Positions 36,939 through 45,305 of a stretch of DNA of 45,305 nt are shown here, one piece after another (within the stretch, counting starts at the first letter, position 1; every line of letters begins with the position of its first letter). The notes below the pieces were generated by a model, which was not told the origin of the DNA, did no database searches, and saw only the letters and a program-made list of their open reading frames with translations. The translations under genes were made by a program, and so were the position numbers. Source of the DNA: Limisphaerales bacterium (GTDB lineage: Bacteria > Verrucomicrobiota > Verrucomicrobiia > Limisphaerales > UBA11358); assembly GCA_025362675.1 (NCBI GenBank), contig JANYFN010000292.1:1-45305 (forward strand), given 5' to 3'.

Positions 36939-39900
36939 ATGAACCGATTAAATAATTTTCAAAGTTCGGCGCGTCGCTTGAAAAAATGGCTGGGCGCAAT
37001 AGCCATCGCCTGGCTACTGGAGCTTGGTCGCTATTCCTTATTGGCAGAGAATTTAGCCGAGCAATTCGTTTCGCCGCCTGCCACCGCCAAGCCTTGGGTC
37101 TATTGGTATTTCATGGATGGCCATCTCGATCGCGCGGGAATGAAAGCGGATTTGGTCGCGATGAAAAAAGCTGGCATTGGTGGGGCCGTTTTTTTGGACG
37201 TGAATCTGGGTGTGCCACGCGGGCCGGTAGATTTCATGAGTCCGCAGTGGTTGGAACTGGTGGCGGACGCCGTGCATGAAGCTGATAAGTTGGGCATCCA
37301 AATCGCGCTCGGCGTTGGGCCGGGTTGGTGCGGCACGGGCGGGCCGTGGGTAACGCCGGAATTGGCGATGCAACATTTGGTAGGGAGCGCGACGAACGTC
37401 GTCGGGCCGGCGCTATTTTCGGACGAGCTTCCTCAGCCCCGGCCACGGGATCCTTTTTTTGGCCAAGGCACGTTGACGCCGGAACTCAAAAAACAGTGGC
37501 GAAATTTTTACCGCGATACTGCGGTGCTGGCGTTTCGCACGCCGACCGGCACGAATCGGATTTCCGACGTGGACGAGAAAGCGCTTTATTTTCGGGCACC
37601 GTTTTCCTCGCAGCCGGGCGTAAAACCATTTTTGCCAGCGCCATTGAAATACCCTGTGTTACCAGCGGAAGAATATATTCAGCCGGACGAAGTCGTGGAG
37701 CTGACGCAGCGACTTTCTCCGGCCGGAAAGCTCGACTGGCAAGTTCCGCCCGGCCATTGGACCATCATGCGGTTCGGGCGCACGCTCACTGGCCAGACCA
37801 CGCGGCCCGCGCCCGATCCGGGATTGGGTTTTGAAACGGATAAGTTGAGTCGCGCCGCGCTCGACGCCCATTTCGCGGACTACATTCAAAAGCTGTTGGC
37901 AAAAATCGGGGCGCGCACCAACGTGAATGGTGGACTCACGATGTTGCATTTCGATAGTTGGGAAATGAGTTCGCAGAATTGGTCGCCTACCTTTCAAAAT
38001 GAATTTCTAAAGCGTCGTGGTTATGATCCGTTGAAATTTTTACCGGCGCTCACCGGACGCATCGTCGGCAGTTTGGAAATATCCGAACGGTTTTTGTGGG
38101 ATCTGCGGCGAACGGTGCAGGAACTCGTGGTGGAAAATCACGTCGGCCATTTGAAACAACTGGCGCACACGAACCATTTAACTCTGTCAGTTGAACCATA
38201 CGATTTGAATCCGGCGGGCGACTTGACGCTCGGCCGGGCGGCGGATGTGCCACAAGGCGAGTTCTGGCATCTCGGCTTTGATACGTCGTTCAGTGTGATT
38301 GAGGCGGCTTCCGTTGCGCATACTGAAGGTAAAAGTGTGGTCGCTGCCGAGGCGTTCACCAGTGAACCCGGCGAAGATTGGTTGGCACATCCCGCGACTT
38401 TGAAAGCCCAAGGCGACTGGGCATTTTGCGCGGGCGTGAATCGTTTTGATTTTCACCGTTTTCAAGCGCAGCCCGAAATCACGCGGTGGCCCGGCTTGGC
38501 GATGGGCCCGTATGGCGTTCATTGGGATCGCACGCAGACGTGGTGGGATATGGTTCCGGCGTATCACGAATATCTCGCCCGCTGCCAGTTTTTATTGCAA
38601 CAAGGTGTGACAGTGGCCGATGTCTGTTTTCTCGCGGGCGAAGGCGCGCCCTACGTTTTTCGTCCGCCCGATTCGGCGACCACCGGTAATCCACCCGACC
38701 ATGGCGGCTATAATTTCGATGGCTGCGCGCCGGAAACTTTGTTGGAACGTGCGGAGGTGAAAGCCGGTCAAATTATTTTCCCCAGTGGCACCAGCTATCG
38801 CATTTTGGTTTTGCCGGAACAGCGAATCATGACGCCCGCACTGCTGACGAAAATCAAATCTCTGGTTCAAGCTGGGGCAACGGTGTTCGGTCCGCCGCCG
38901 GAAAAATCACCGGGCTTGCAGAATTTTCCGAACTGTGACGTAGAAATAAAAAAACTCGCCGGAGAAGTTTGGGGCGATTGCGATGGAAAAACTATTTTCT
39001 CCCACAACTTTGGCGAGGGCAGGGTGGTGTGGCGAGAAACGGAAGTTAAGCCGTTAGCTGAATACGGCAATTTTTCAGCGGTCACGAATGTGCTCGCAAC
39101 TATGGGGATTGCGCCAGATTTTGCGACGGATGGGCCGATCCGTTTCACGCATCGGCGCGACGGCGATACGGATATTTATTTTCTGGCGAATCGCACCGCC
39201 CGCGCTGTGGAAACGCAGTGTGATTTTCGCGTGTCAGGTCGCCCGCCGGAGCTTTGGAATCCGGTGACGGGTGAAATTTCTCCGCTGGTAATTTACGAAA
39301 ATACGGCCACGGGAATTTCCGTGCCGTTGCGCTTCGAACCAAATGGTTCCTGCTTCGTCATTTTTCGTCCGGTAAAAAAACCGATTGATCGCGTGGTTAG
39401 TTTTACGCGGGATGGTTTGCCGACCATACCCTTGAGCCAGGCGCCGCAGATAAAAATTCTTAAGGCGAGTTACGGCGTGCCGGGCGACGCGGCGCGCACA
39501 CGCGAGGTGCGAGCCAAGGTGCAGGCGCTGGCGCAGATCGGCGAAGGCCGTTTGCTCGTGAGGCAACTGGACGTGGGGGATGATCCGGCATATGGCATCG
39601 TTAAAACTTTGGTTGTGGAATATACGGTGAACGGTGAGCCTCGCCAAATCAGCGGTCGAGATCCTGAAACCATTAGCTTATTCCCAGCTCCAGCGGCACC
39701 GAGTCGCCCGGCAGATCTGCGATGGAATGCGGCGGGACGACTGGAACTTGTGGCGTCGCAGCCGGGGCGCTATGAGTTGAAAACGGCGAGCGGGAAAATT
39801 CGGCGAGCGGAAATTTCCAGTGCGCCATCGGCGCAAGAAATTGTTGGCGCTTGGGACCTGAGTTTTCCGCCGAATTGGGGTGCGCCGGAGAAAATTGTTT

Positions 39901-40319
39901 TGGACCGGTTGAGCTCGTTGAGTGATTCCACTAATCCGGGCGTTAAATATTTTTCCGGCACGATGACTTATAAAAAGAGTTTTGAATGGCAGGCGACGGT
40001 TGATACGGAAACCTGGCTTGATCTTGGCGACGTGCAAGTGATGGCGCAGGTAAAATTGAATGGCCGGGACCTTGGCACTTTATGGCATCCGCCCTTCCGC
40101 GTGAACCTCACGAAAGCCTTGCAAGCCGGGCGTAATACGCTGGAAGTTCGCGTGGCGAATCTGTGGCCGAACCGGATGATTGGCGACGTGACTTTGCCCG
40201 CAGCCGAAAGGTTCACCTGGAGTTCGTATGAGCCATTCAAAAAAAATTCGCCGTTGCCAAAATCCGGTTTGCTCGGTCCCGTCCAACTCGAGACGAAGAA
40301 TCTGATTTTGTTGCCGTGA
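36939..40319 (+). CDS. GH106-type glycosidase (alpha-L-rhamnosidase-like), paralogue 3
   Basis: A 1126-residue protein. The frame also allows a TTG start at 36921, but the ATG at 36939 is preferred. Its N-terminus is longer and basic (SARRLKKWLGAIAIAWLLE), acting as a signal or anchor. GH106 hallmarks are FVSPPATAKPWVYWYFMDGH, VGPGWCGTGGPW, and candidate catalytic E342 in DSWEMSSQNW and E471 in AAEAFT, 129 residues apart. It has only a short linker where paralogues 1 and 2 carry an extra domain. A DUF3395-like unit (39450-39690) and a GH2-like sugar-binding domain (KLNGRDLGTLWHPPFRVNL) end the protein. The C-terminal third is very similar to paralogue 2, which points to tandem duplication. 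The substrate is inferred from family only. Confidence 0.9.
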   Translation: MNRLNNFQSSARRLKKWLGAIAIAWLLELGRYSLLAENLAEQFVSPPATAKPWVYWYFMDGHLDRAGMKADLVAMKKAGIGGAVFLDVNLGVPRGPVDFMSPQWLELVADAVHEADKLGIQIALGVGPGWCGTGGPWVTPELAMQHLVGSATNVVGPALFSDELPQPRPRDPFFGQGTLTPELKKQWRNFYRDTAVLAFRTPTGTNRISDVDEKALYFRAPFSSQPGVKPFLPAPLKYPVLPAEEYIQPDEVVELTQRLSPAGKLDWQVPPGHWTIMRFGRTLTGQTTRPAPDPGLGFETDKLSRAALDAHFADYIQKLLAKIGARTNVNGGLTMLHFDSWEMSSQNWSPTFQNEFLKRRGYDPLKFLPALTGRIVGSLEISERFLWDLRRTVQELVVENHVGHLKQLAHTNHLTLSVEPYDLNPAGDLTLGRAADVPQGEFWHLGFDTSFSVIEAASVAHTEGKSVVAAEAFTSEPGEDWLAHPATLKAQGDWAFCAGVNRFDFHRFQAQPEITRWPGLAMGPYGVHWDRTQTWWDMVPAYHEYLARCQFLLQQGVTVADVCFLAGEGAPYVFRPPDSATTGNPPDHGGYNFDGCAPETLLERAEVKAGQIIFPSGTSYRILVLPEQRIMTPALLTKIKSLVQAGATVFGPPPEKSPGLQNFPNCDVEIKKLAGEVWGDCDGKTIFSHNFGEGRVVWRETEVKPLAEYGNFSAVTNVLATMGIAPDFATDGPIRFTHRRDGDTDIYFLANRTARAVETQCDFRVSGRPPELWNPVTGEISPLVIYENTATGISVPLRFEPNGSCFVIFRPVKKPIDRVVSFTRDGLPTIPLSQAPQIKILKASYGVPGDAARTREVRAKVQALAQIGEGRLLVRQLDVGDDPAYGIVKTLVVEYTVNGEPRQISGRDPETISLFPAPAAPSRPADLRWNAAGRLELVASQPGRYELKTASGKIRRAEISSAPSAQEIVGAWDLSFPPNWGAPEKIVLDRLSSLSDSTNPGVKYFSGTMTYKKSFEWQATVDTETWLDLGDVQVMAQVKLNGRDLGTLWHPPFRVNLTKALQAGRNTLEVRVANLWPNRMIGDVTLPAAERFTWSSYEPFKKNSPLPKSGLLGPVQLETKNLILLP

Positions 40320-40446
40320 TGCGAATGTGGCAGGTCTCCAGTTTTTATCGGCCAGGCGATTTCCGCCGGCGACATCGCGCTTGGCGTTTGTGGAAAGCCC
40401 GCTAAACTGGCGGAGCTTGCCTGACTCGAATAATTATATTTGGCTG

Positions 40447-41955
40447 ATGAAATCGTGGCCTTGGTATTTCCAATCTGGAAAAATTTGGGCGATTGTGTGT
40501 CTATCGGCCGGGTTCTTACTGACCTCGATTGCGCCACTGGGTGCCGCCGAGCAGGTAGTTGATTCACCCGTCATCTCTACGGATGCAATCGAGCCTTACC
40601 TTAGCCCAACCAATGGGCTGGGTTCTTGGATTTGGACTACCAATACATTTGACGGCCAAATGTGTCAGTTCTGGCGGACGTTTGAGATTCCAGCCAACGC
40701 CAAGATCGCGGCAGCGCGACTCGTGATGACGGCGGATAATGAGTTCATCCTGTATTTGGACGGACGCAAGTTGGGGCACGGAGCTGAATGGCACGAATTA
40801 TTCATTTTTGATTTATCTCAGATTTTATTTCCCGGCCACCATGTTCTGGCGGTCGAGGCTATCAACGGTGCTTCCTTCGCGGGAATGCTCTTTGGTTTGC
40901 GCGTCGATTTGGCGGATGGACGACTCATTGAAGTCAAATCGGATCAAAGCTGGAAGATAGTTCCCGAAGGAGTCAAACGCTGGGAAAAGCGGACTGAAGC
41001 CCAGCCTGACTGGCACGAAGCTACCATTGTGGCTCCGTTGGGCGGATCTCCTTGGTGGACCCAGCCGCTCAATGTGGATCGGATGCCGTCGCTGTTGCCG
41101 ATTAAGGTTTATTTTTGGCAGACGGGTTGGTTTCAAATTACGCTGTTATCACTTTGTAGTTTCGTCATTCTGATCAGCCTTCGCCTCATGGCCCAACTGG
41201 CGTTGCATCAGAAAGAGCACTGGCTACTCCAACAAGAGCGTGCCCGCATTGCCCGGGATATTCATGATGATATCGGCTCGCGCATGACTCAGTTGGTATT
41301 GCATGGCGAAGTCGCACAGAGCGATCTGGCGGAAGATTCTAAAATGCGGATGCAACTCGACCGTATTTGCGAGGAGGCGCGCGGCCTTTTGTCTTCCATG
41401 GATGAAATTCTTTGGGCGGTCAATCCCCGCCGGGATACGTTACGCGATTTTGCCGCGTATGTTTGCGGCTACGCGCAACAGTTTTTGAAAGCCACCCCTA
41501 TCCAATGTCTTTTTGAGGTGGATCCCGAAATGGTGGCGGCGACATTTGACCTGCCGCAACGCCGCAGCCTCCTCATGGCCATCAAGGAAACGTTGAACAA
41601 CGCAGTCAAACATTCGCAAGCCACGGAGTTGCATTTAAAAATCCAATGGCAGCGGCAACGGTTGATCGTGATTGTGCAGGACAATGGCCGGGGGATGGAT
41701 CTGACCACGATGAAACCGGGGCGGAGTGGACTCGCCAACATTACTCAACGGATGCAGGAGATGGGTGGCAGTTGTCAGGTCACCAGCCAGCCGGGCAACG
41801 GCTGCCGGATTGAATTTGGCGTCCCGATCAAACCTCCACGCCGGTTTTTCCGGAACTGGCTCTGGAAACCAAATCTGTTTTCCGGTCCGACCCGCAATCC
41901 ACAACATTTACCGTCCAATGACCCCTCCCAAAGCCATGACCCAACCCAGTGCTAA
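40447..41955 (+). CDS. Sensor histidine kinase (NarL/HisKA_3 type) with a glycosidase-like sensory beta-sandwich
   Basis: A 502-residue kinase starting at the ATG at 40447 (MKSWPWYFQSG), although the frame is open from 40327. It has a signal/anchor segment at about 11-33. An extracytoplasmic domain (about 58-205) contains WIWTTN, FWRTFEIP, TADNEFILYLDGRKLG and HHVLAVEAIN, strongly reminiscent of the sugar-binding beta-sandwich of rhamnosidases. A membrane span follows at 228-250. The kinase core has H273 in RIARDIHDDIGSRM, an N box ETLNNAVKHS (381-390), and G boxes DNGRGMD (412-418) and GRSGLANITQRM. It follows the tandem GH106 genes and overlaps the response regulator. It probably senses glycan fragments and controls the locus; the ligand is inferred. 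Confidence 0.9.
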   Translation: MKSWPWYFQSGKIWAIVCLSAGFLLTSIAPLGAAEQVVDSPVISTDAIEPYLSPTNGLGSWIWTTNTFDGQMCQFWRTFEIPANAKIAAARLVMTADNEFILYLDGRKLGHGAEWHELFIFDLSQILFPGHHVLAVEAINGASFAGMLFGLRVDLADGRLIEVKSDQSWKIVPEGVKRWEKRTEAQPDWHEATIVAPLGGSPWWTQPLNVDRMPSLLPIKVYFWQTGWFQITLLSLCSFVILISLRLMAQLALHQKEHWLLQQERARIARDIHDDIGSRMTQLVLHGEVAQSDLAEDSKMRMQLDRICEEARGLLSSMDEILWAVNPRRDTLRDFAAYVCGYAQQFLKATPIQCLFEVDPEMVAATFDLPQRRSLLMAIKETLNNAVKHSQATELHLKIQWQRQRLIVIVQDNGRGMDLTTMKPGRSGLANITQRMQEMGGSCQVTSQPGNGCRIEFGVPIKPPRRFFRNWLWKPNLFSGPTRNPQHLPSNDPSQSHDPTQC

Positions 41956-42637
41956 GATGACTAAGGCCGCTACCAGTCACCCCGTTGAATCAAGCCGCAA
42001 AAAACCGCTCAAAGTGGCCTTGGTGGAAGATCAACCCAAGGTCCGCGAAAGCTGGATCAAGCTCATCAATTCATTCCCTGACTTCGCCTGCATCTGCGCC
42101 TGCACAACGGGCGAAGAGGCCATCCGCGTCGTCCCGCAAGAAAAGCCAGATGTGATTCTCATGGATATTTTCCTGCCCCGCATGTCGGGCATCGAATGCA
42201 CTGTGCGGCTCAAGGAATTGATGCCTGATGTGCAGATTGTCATCCTGACCGCCATGGACGATCAGGAGTTAGTTTTTCTTGCGCTCGAAGCGGGTGCTGA
42301 TGGCTATCTGCTCAAACGAACCAAGCCTTCTGATCTGCGAACGGCGTTGCTAGATGTTCTCGGCGGTGGCGCGCCCATGACTAGTCAGATCGCTCGGCGC
42401 GTGATCGAATCCTTCCGCCGGAAAGCCAAGGCCCGCGATCAAACCGTCCGCCTGTCGGTCCGGGAAGAGCAGATCCTGGTGCTGCTGTCGCAAGGTTACT
42501 CCAACAAGTTGATTGCCGATAAGTTGGAATTGAGCATTGATACGGTTTGCAGCCATTTGAAGCACGTTTTTGAAAAATTGCATGTGAGTTCGCGCACCGA
42601 GGCAGTGGTCCGCTACATGGCTTCCAAGGTGCCGTAA
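41918..42637 (+). CDS. NarL/FixJ-type response regulator with LuxR DNA-binding domain
   Basis: A receiver domain (about 30-150) has the acidic pocket VEDQ (36-39), the phospho-acceptor D83 in LMDIFLPRMSG, T111 in LTAMDD and K133 in LLKRTKP. A LuxR-type helix-turn-helix follows (about 175-235, LSVREEQILVLLSQGYSNKLIADKLELSIDTVCSHLKHVFEKL). It is the cognate partner of the kinase upstream, whose gene it overlaps by 38 nt. In-frame ATGs at 41936 and 41957 are alternative starts; the last lies 1 nt past the kinase stop codon. None has a convincing Shine-Dalgarno. Target promoters are probably within the glycan locus, but no operator can be assigned. Confidence 0.93.
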   Translation: MTPPKAMTQPSAKMTKAATSHPVESSRKKPLKVALVEDQPKVRESWIKLINSFPDFACICACTTGEEAIRVVPQEKPDVILMDIFLPRMSGIECTVRLKELMPDVQIVILTAMDDQELVFLALEAGADGYLLKRTKPSDLRTALLDVLGGGAPMTSQIARRVIESFRRKAKARDQTVRLSVREEQILVLLSQGYSNKLIADKLELSIDTVCSHLKHVFEKLHVSSRTEAVVRYMASKVP

Positions 42638-42946
42638 CAGCAGTTAGTTCTCTGCTCAAAAAGATAGCAAGTGGATGGGGGAATCGCGCGGCGGGTCCAA
42701 GCCCGGCGAGTCATTTTAAACCTTTGGCATTGGGAGCATCCCCTGTTTCGGTGATTAACCACTCACCATGTCCGGCTATAGACGTTCGAGTAGGTTTTCA
42801 GTTACTGTTTGGGATACATGTCGCCCCCCTACCTTTTGTCATTGCGAGTTGCTGGTTTGCGGACTTCAAAGCTGTCCAGTTGCGGGTCGTTTTTGGCGAC
42901 CGGAAAAACGGATTACTGACGAAAGTCGTCGCGTTAAGCCCGCCCC
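42638..42946. other. 309-nt intergenic region before the GH18-like gene
   Basis: No credible gene is seen: the short frames here have no recognisable domain and atypical composition. No convincing terminator follows the response regulator. A 7-bp inverted repeat CGTTTTT/AAAAACG (42888-42910, 9-nt centre) lies 36 nt before the next ATG and could be an operator or the -35 area. Confidence 0.45.
42888..42910. promoter_or_regulatory. Inverted repeat upstream of the GH18-like gene
   Basis: CGTTTTT at 42888-42894 and AAAAACG at 42904-42910 around GGCGACCGG. Given the two-component system directly upstream, it is a candidate binding site, but a 7-bp A/T-rich dyad can arise by chance. Confidence 0.25.
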
Positions 42947-45305
42947 ATGAGAAAGCCTTTTTTAATTCGTTTGTGGCCGGTCAGCCGATTGCTGCTCTTG
43001 CTTCTATGGGGCATCCATCCGTTGCAAACATCGGCGGCGACGGCGATGATTTTTTGCAATGGCGACATGGGCAGCGTCAATGGCTTGACCGCGGGGCAAA
43101 TCAACGGGTTGCGAGCCTCGGGTATGACCACCATGATCATCTTCAACTTGGGCGTCGCCGCAAATGGCGATTTCACTTATGGCACCCCGATCTGCAGTAA
43201 CGGTGTCTATGTTGGTCCGACGAATTGGGGCGCACTCCTCAATCAATGTCGCACCCAACCATCGAGTATTAATCGGATTGAAATCTGCATTGGTGGTTGG
43301 ACGGATCCCAGTTGGACTAATATCAAGAACCTCATCGCTGCCAATGGCACGAATGCTAGCACCGTGCTTTACCAAAACCTGATCGCCTTAAAAAACGCGC
43401 TCGGCATAGACGCAATTGATAACGACGACGAAGCTGCCTATGACTCGGCCTCTACCATAAAATTCGGTCAGATGTGTGCCTCGGTTGGCTTGAAGTCAAC
43501 CCTTTGTCCCTACACGAATCCAGCTTATTGGCAGGCAGTCAAAGCGGGCCTAAGCACGAACTGCGACCAAGTTTATCTGCAATGTTATGACGGTGGTGCG
43601 GGAAATAATCCGGCAACGTGGAACACCTACTTTGGCGGACTAAAAGTGATTGCCGGATATTGGGACAACGAACGTGACACCACGTTCGTGGATAAGATGA
43701 AAATTTGGAAAGGGGCGGGCGCGATTGGCGGATTTTACTGGCCTTCCTGCACTGGTTGCACGCCACCCACCGATGCCGGCGGGATGAAGCTCTACAGCGA
43801 TTGGATTCAAAACACCTTCAACGCTATTTGTCAGCCGGTAACGGCAGTGGAGGTCTTAGGCGGCGAAGTGACATATACCGCCTCTTCGTTTGTGGGCAGT
43901 GGCTACGGCTATCAATGGCAAGCAATCAAATCGGGAGTAACTAATAACATTTCAGGAGCGACAAACCTCTCATTAACCTTGACGAATCTTCAGTTGACTA
44001 ATACCGCGTCTTATCTCGTGCGCGCCACTAACTCTTCGGGTATTTCTTACAGCAGCGCCGGTTCGCTCGTGGTCAATGGCGTTACTGCGCCAGTGAACAA
44101 TGTTGTCACGAAGTATGCGGCTCAGACCGGTTTTGGCTATGGGTTTCCTCTGACACCAAGTTGGACGTTGCCGGCGAATAATATATTGCTCGGCAAACTT
44201 CCCAGTGCGACGAATGGCAATTTCAACTTGGAACCACAGTGGGGCGCGCGAAACGTAAGCAACTTGACTGCGGGTGATAGTTTGACCATAAGCACAGGCG
44301 GCAGTCCTCTTTGTCCTAGCACAAATTATGTTAGTTGTGGCAGCGACGGTGTTGCTGGGTCTCTAGTCATCTACACTCTCACCAACATATCCGCCGGTGG
44401 TTATAATCTGACGAACATCACGGTGTATGGCGGATGGCGCGATGCCGGGCGGGATAAGCAGACATTCACAGTCTTCTATTCAAAAGTGAGCGCACCCACT
44501 AATTTCTTGCTTCTAGGTTCAATGAGTTTTGATCCGCCAAACCCTGCTGGTGTCCATTGCGTGACTCGCTCAATGCTCAGCCCGCTCAATGGTTTTCTGG
44601 CTACGAATGTGGCGGCTTTGAAGTTCGATTTCACGTCGCCAAGTTCCGAGAATGGCTGGGTAGGCTATTCTGAAATTACCGCCTCCGGCGTGTCCGTCAG
44701 CGCCGCAATTGTCGCGGATACGTTGCCGGTGACAGTGGCAGACGTGGTTGGCAGTTTGGTAGTCTTTACTGCGCAAGCTTCGGGATCATCGTTAATTTAT
44801 CAATGGCAGAAAATCAGCGGCGGAGTTACTAACGACATCGCGAGCGCTACGAATGCCTCATTAAAATTAAATAATTTGCAGGTCGGCGATTCGGCAAGTT
44901 ATCAGTTGCGCGTCACAAACGACTTTGGTGTCGCTTATAGCACACCTCGTCTTTTGACCGTAAATGCTTTGTCCTCGCCGGTAAATAATATCATTGCATC
45001 CTACGCGGCCCAGACCGGCTTAGGCGGAAGTGCCAATGACTTTTATACTACTTGGATCGTCCTTCCGGGTAGTCTGATTGCAGGAACATCGCCTAGCAGT
45101 ATTGGGTCTGGCGATTTCAGCGAACCTGCCTTTCATCAATGCGGGACGGTGCTGGTTTTGACCGACGGCAACTATGGATTTTTGCGCAACTTACCTGGTA
45201 ATGGTAGTAGTCCGAATCAAGTGGCGTGTGGCGGAGGAGCAGGGCAGTCTGTCACATACACTCTGTCAGGTTCTGCTAGCGGCTACACATTGACGAACAT
45301 TGTCG
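42947..45305 (+). CDS. Secreted GH18-type glycosidase with Ig-like domains and GRD modules, cut by the window end
   Basis: At least 786 codons are open from the ATG at 42947 to the right edge. A signal peptide (about 1-28, RLLLLLLWGIHPLQTSAA) is followed by a GH18-like domain (about 30-260). The catalytic motif DxxDxDxE is exact (D155, D158, D160, E162). C114-IGGW matches the SxGG motif with Ser changed to Cys, and LQCYDGG (about 211-217) fits the later Tyr/Asp motif. GH18 enzymes cut chitin or the chitobiose core of N-glycans. Next come an Ig-like domain (43830-44085), a GRD module (44085-44696), a second Ig-like domain (44710-44970) and the start of another GRD module (from 44975). The module ties this protein to the two large secreted proteins at 20575 and 25810. 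Confidence 0.82.
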   Translation, partial: MRKPFLIRLWPVSRLLLLLLWGIHPLQTSAATAMIFCNGDMGSVNGLTAGQINGLRASGMTTMIIFNLGVAANGDFTYGTPICSNGVYVGPTNWGALLNQCRTQPSSINRIEICIGGWTDPSWTNIKNLIAANGTNASTVLYQNLIALKNALGIDAIDNDDEAAYDSASTIKFGQMCASVGLKSTLCPYTNPAYWQAVKAGLSTNCDQVYLQCYDGGAGNNPATWNTYFGGLKVIAGYWDNERDTTFVDKMKIWKGAGAIGGFYWPSCTGCTPPTDAGGMKLYSDWIQNTFNAICQPVTAVEVLGGEVTYTASSFVGSGYGYQWQAIKSGVTNNISGATNLSLTLTNLQLTNTASYLVRATNSSGISYSSAGSLVVNGVTAPVNNVVTKYAAQTGFGYGFPLTPSWTLPANNILLGKLPSATNGNFNLEPQWGARNVSNLTAGDSLTISTGGSPLCPSTNYVSCGSDGVAGSLVIYTLTNISAGGYNLTNITVYGGWRDAGRDKQTFTVFYSKVSAPTNFLLLGSMSFDPPNPAGVHCVTRSMLSPLNGFLATNVAALKFDFTSPSSENGWVGYSEITASGVSVSAAIVADTLPVTVADVVGSLVVFTAQASGSSLIYQWQKISGGVTNDIASATNASLKLNNLQVGDSASYQLRVTNDFGVAYSTPRLLTVNALSSPVNNIIASYAAQTGLGGSANDFYTTWIVLPGSLIAGTSPSSIGSGDFSEPAFHQCGTVLVLTDGNYGFLRNLPGNGSSPNQVACGGGAGQSVTYTLSGSASGYTLTNIV

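Noticed and set aside
42768-42950. 60-codon plus-strand frame as a small gene
   Set aside because: Composition is Arg/Cys/Pro-rich with no domain or start signals. It fits random coding in an intergenic region.
42724-43200. Plus-strand frame of 158 codons before and over the GH18-like gene
   Set aside because: It overlaps the signal peptide and catalytic domain of the GH18-like protein in another frame, has no domain, and the real frame is open to the window end.

Overview
The window looks like a chromosomal segment of a Verrucomicrobiota bacterium, probably of the Pedosphaera/Limisphaera type. This is inferred from gene content only: a pseudopilin with an H-X9-DG tail, lamin-tail plus CotH giant secreted proteins, several GH106-type glycosidases, and C-terminal tails ending in (F/Y)(F/Y)R. 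No rRNA, tRNA, CRISPR array or insertion sequence was recognised.

Layout. Positions 1-12.8 kb are mostly housekeeping: the start of a secreted alpha/beta-hydrolase, a two-gene cassette of unknown function (one member DUF1828-like), nadA, a UbiA-type prenyltransferase, a small membrane protein, cysI, an AsmA/DUF748 envelope protein and smc. Positions 12.8-16.3 kb hold a large gene whose product has a TIR domain, a heptad coiled coil, one membrane span and a long helical-repeat domain. From 16.4 kb to the right edge lies a surface and glycan region. It contains a GH106-type glycosidase (minus strand), a 1334-residue secreted modular protein, a pseudopilin, a 2410-residue CotH/lamin-tail protein, a broken GH106 N-terminus, two tandem GH106 genes, a sensor kinase with its NarL-type response regulator, and a GH18-type protein that runs off the window.

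How it may work together. The three GH106 enzymes probably remove rhamnose-like sugars from complex glycans. The kinase follows the tandem pair and has an extracytoplasmic beta-sandwich resembling the non-catalytic domains of rhamnosidases, so it may sense the glycan or its products. An approximately 190-residue module occurs at least eight times in the three large secreted proteins. It resembles a discoidin-like carbohydrate-binding fold and may be the adhesive part of the system. I do not recognise it as a named family.

Many start codons here lack a Shine-Dalgarno sequence, and several have a -10-like hexamer only 5-13 nt upstream, which suggests leaderless or very short-leader mRNAs.
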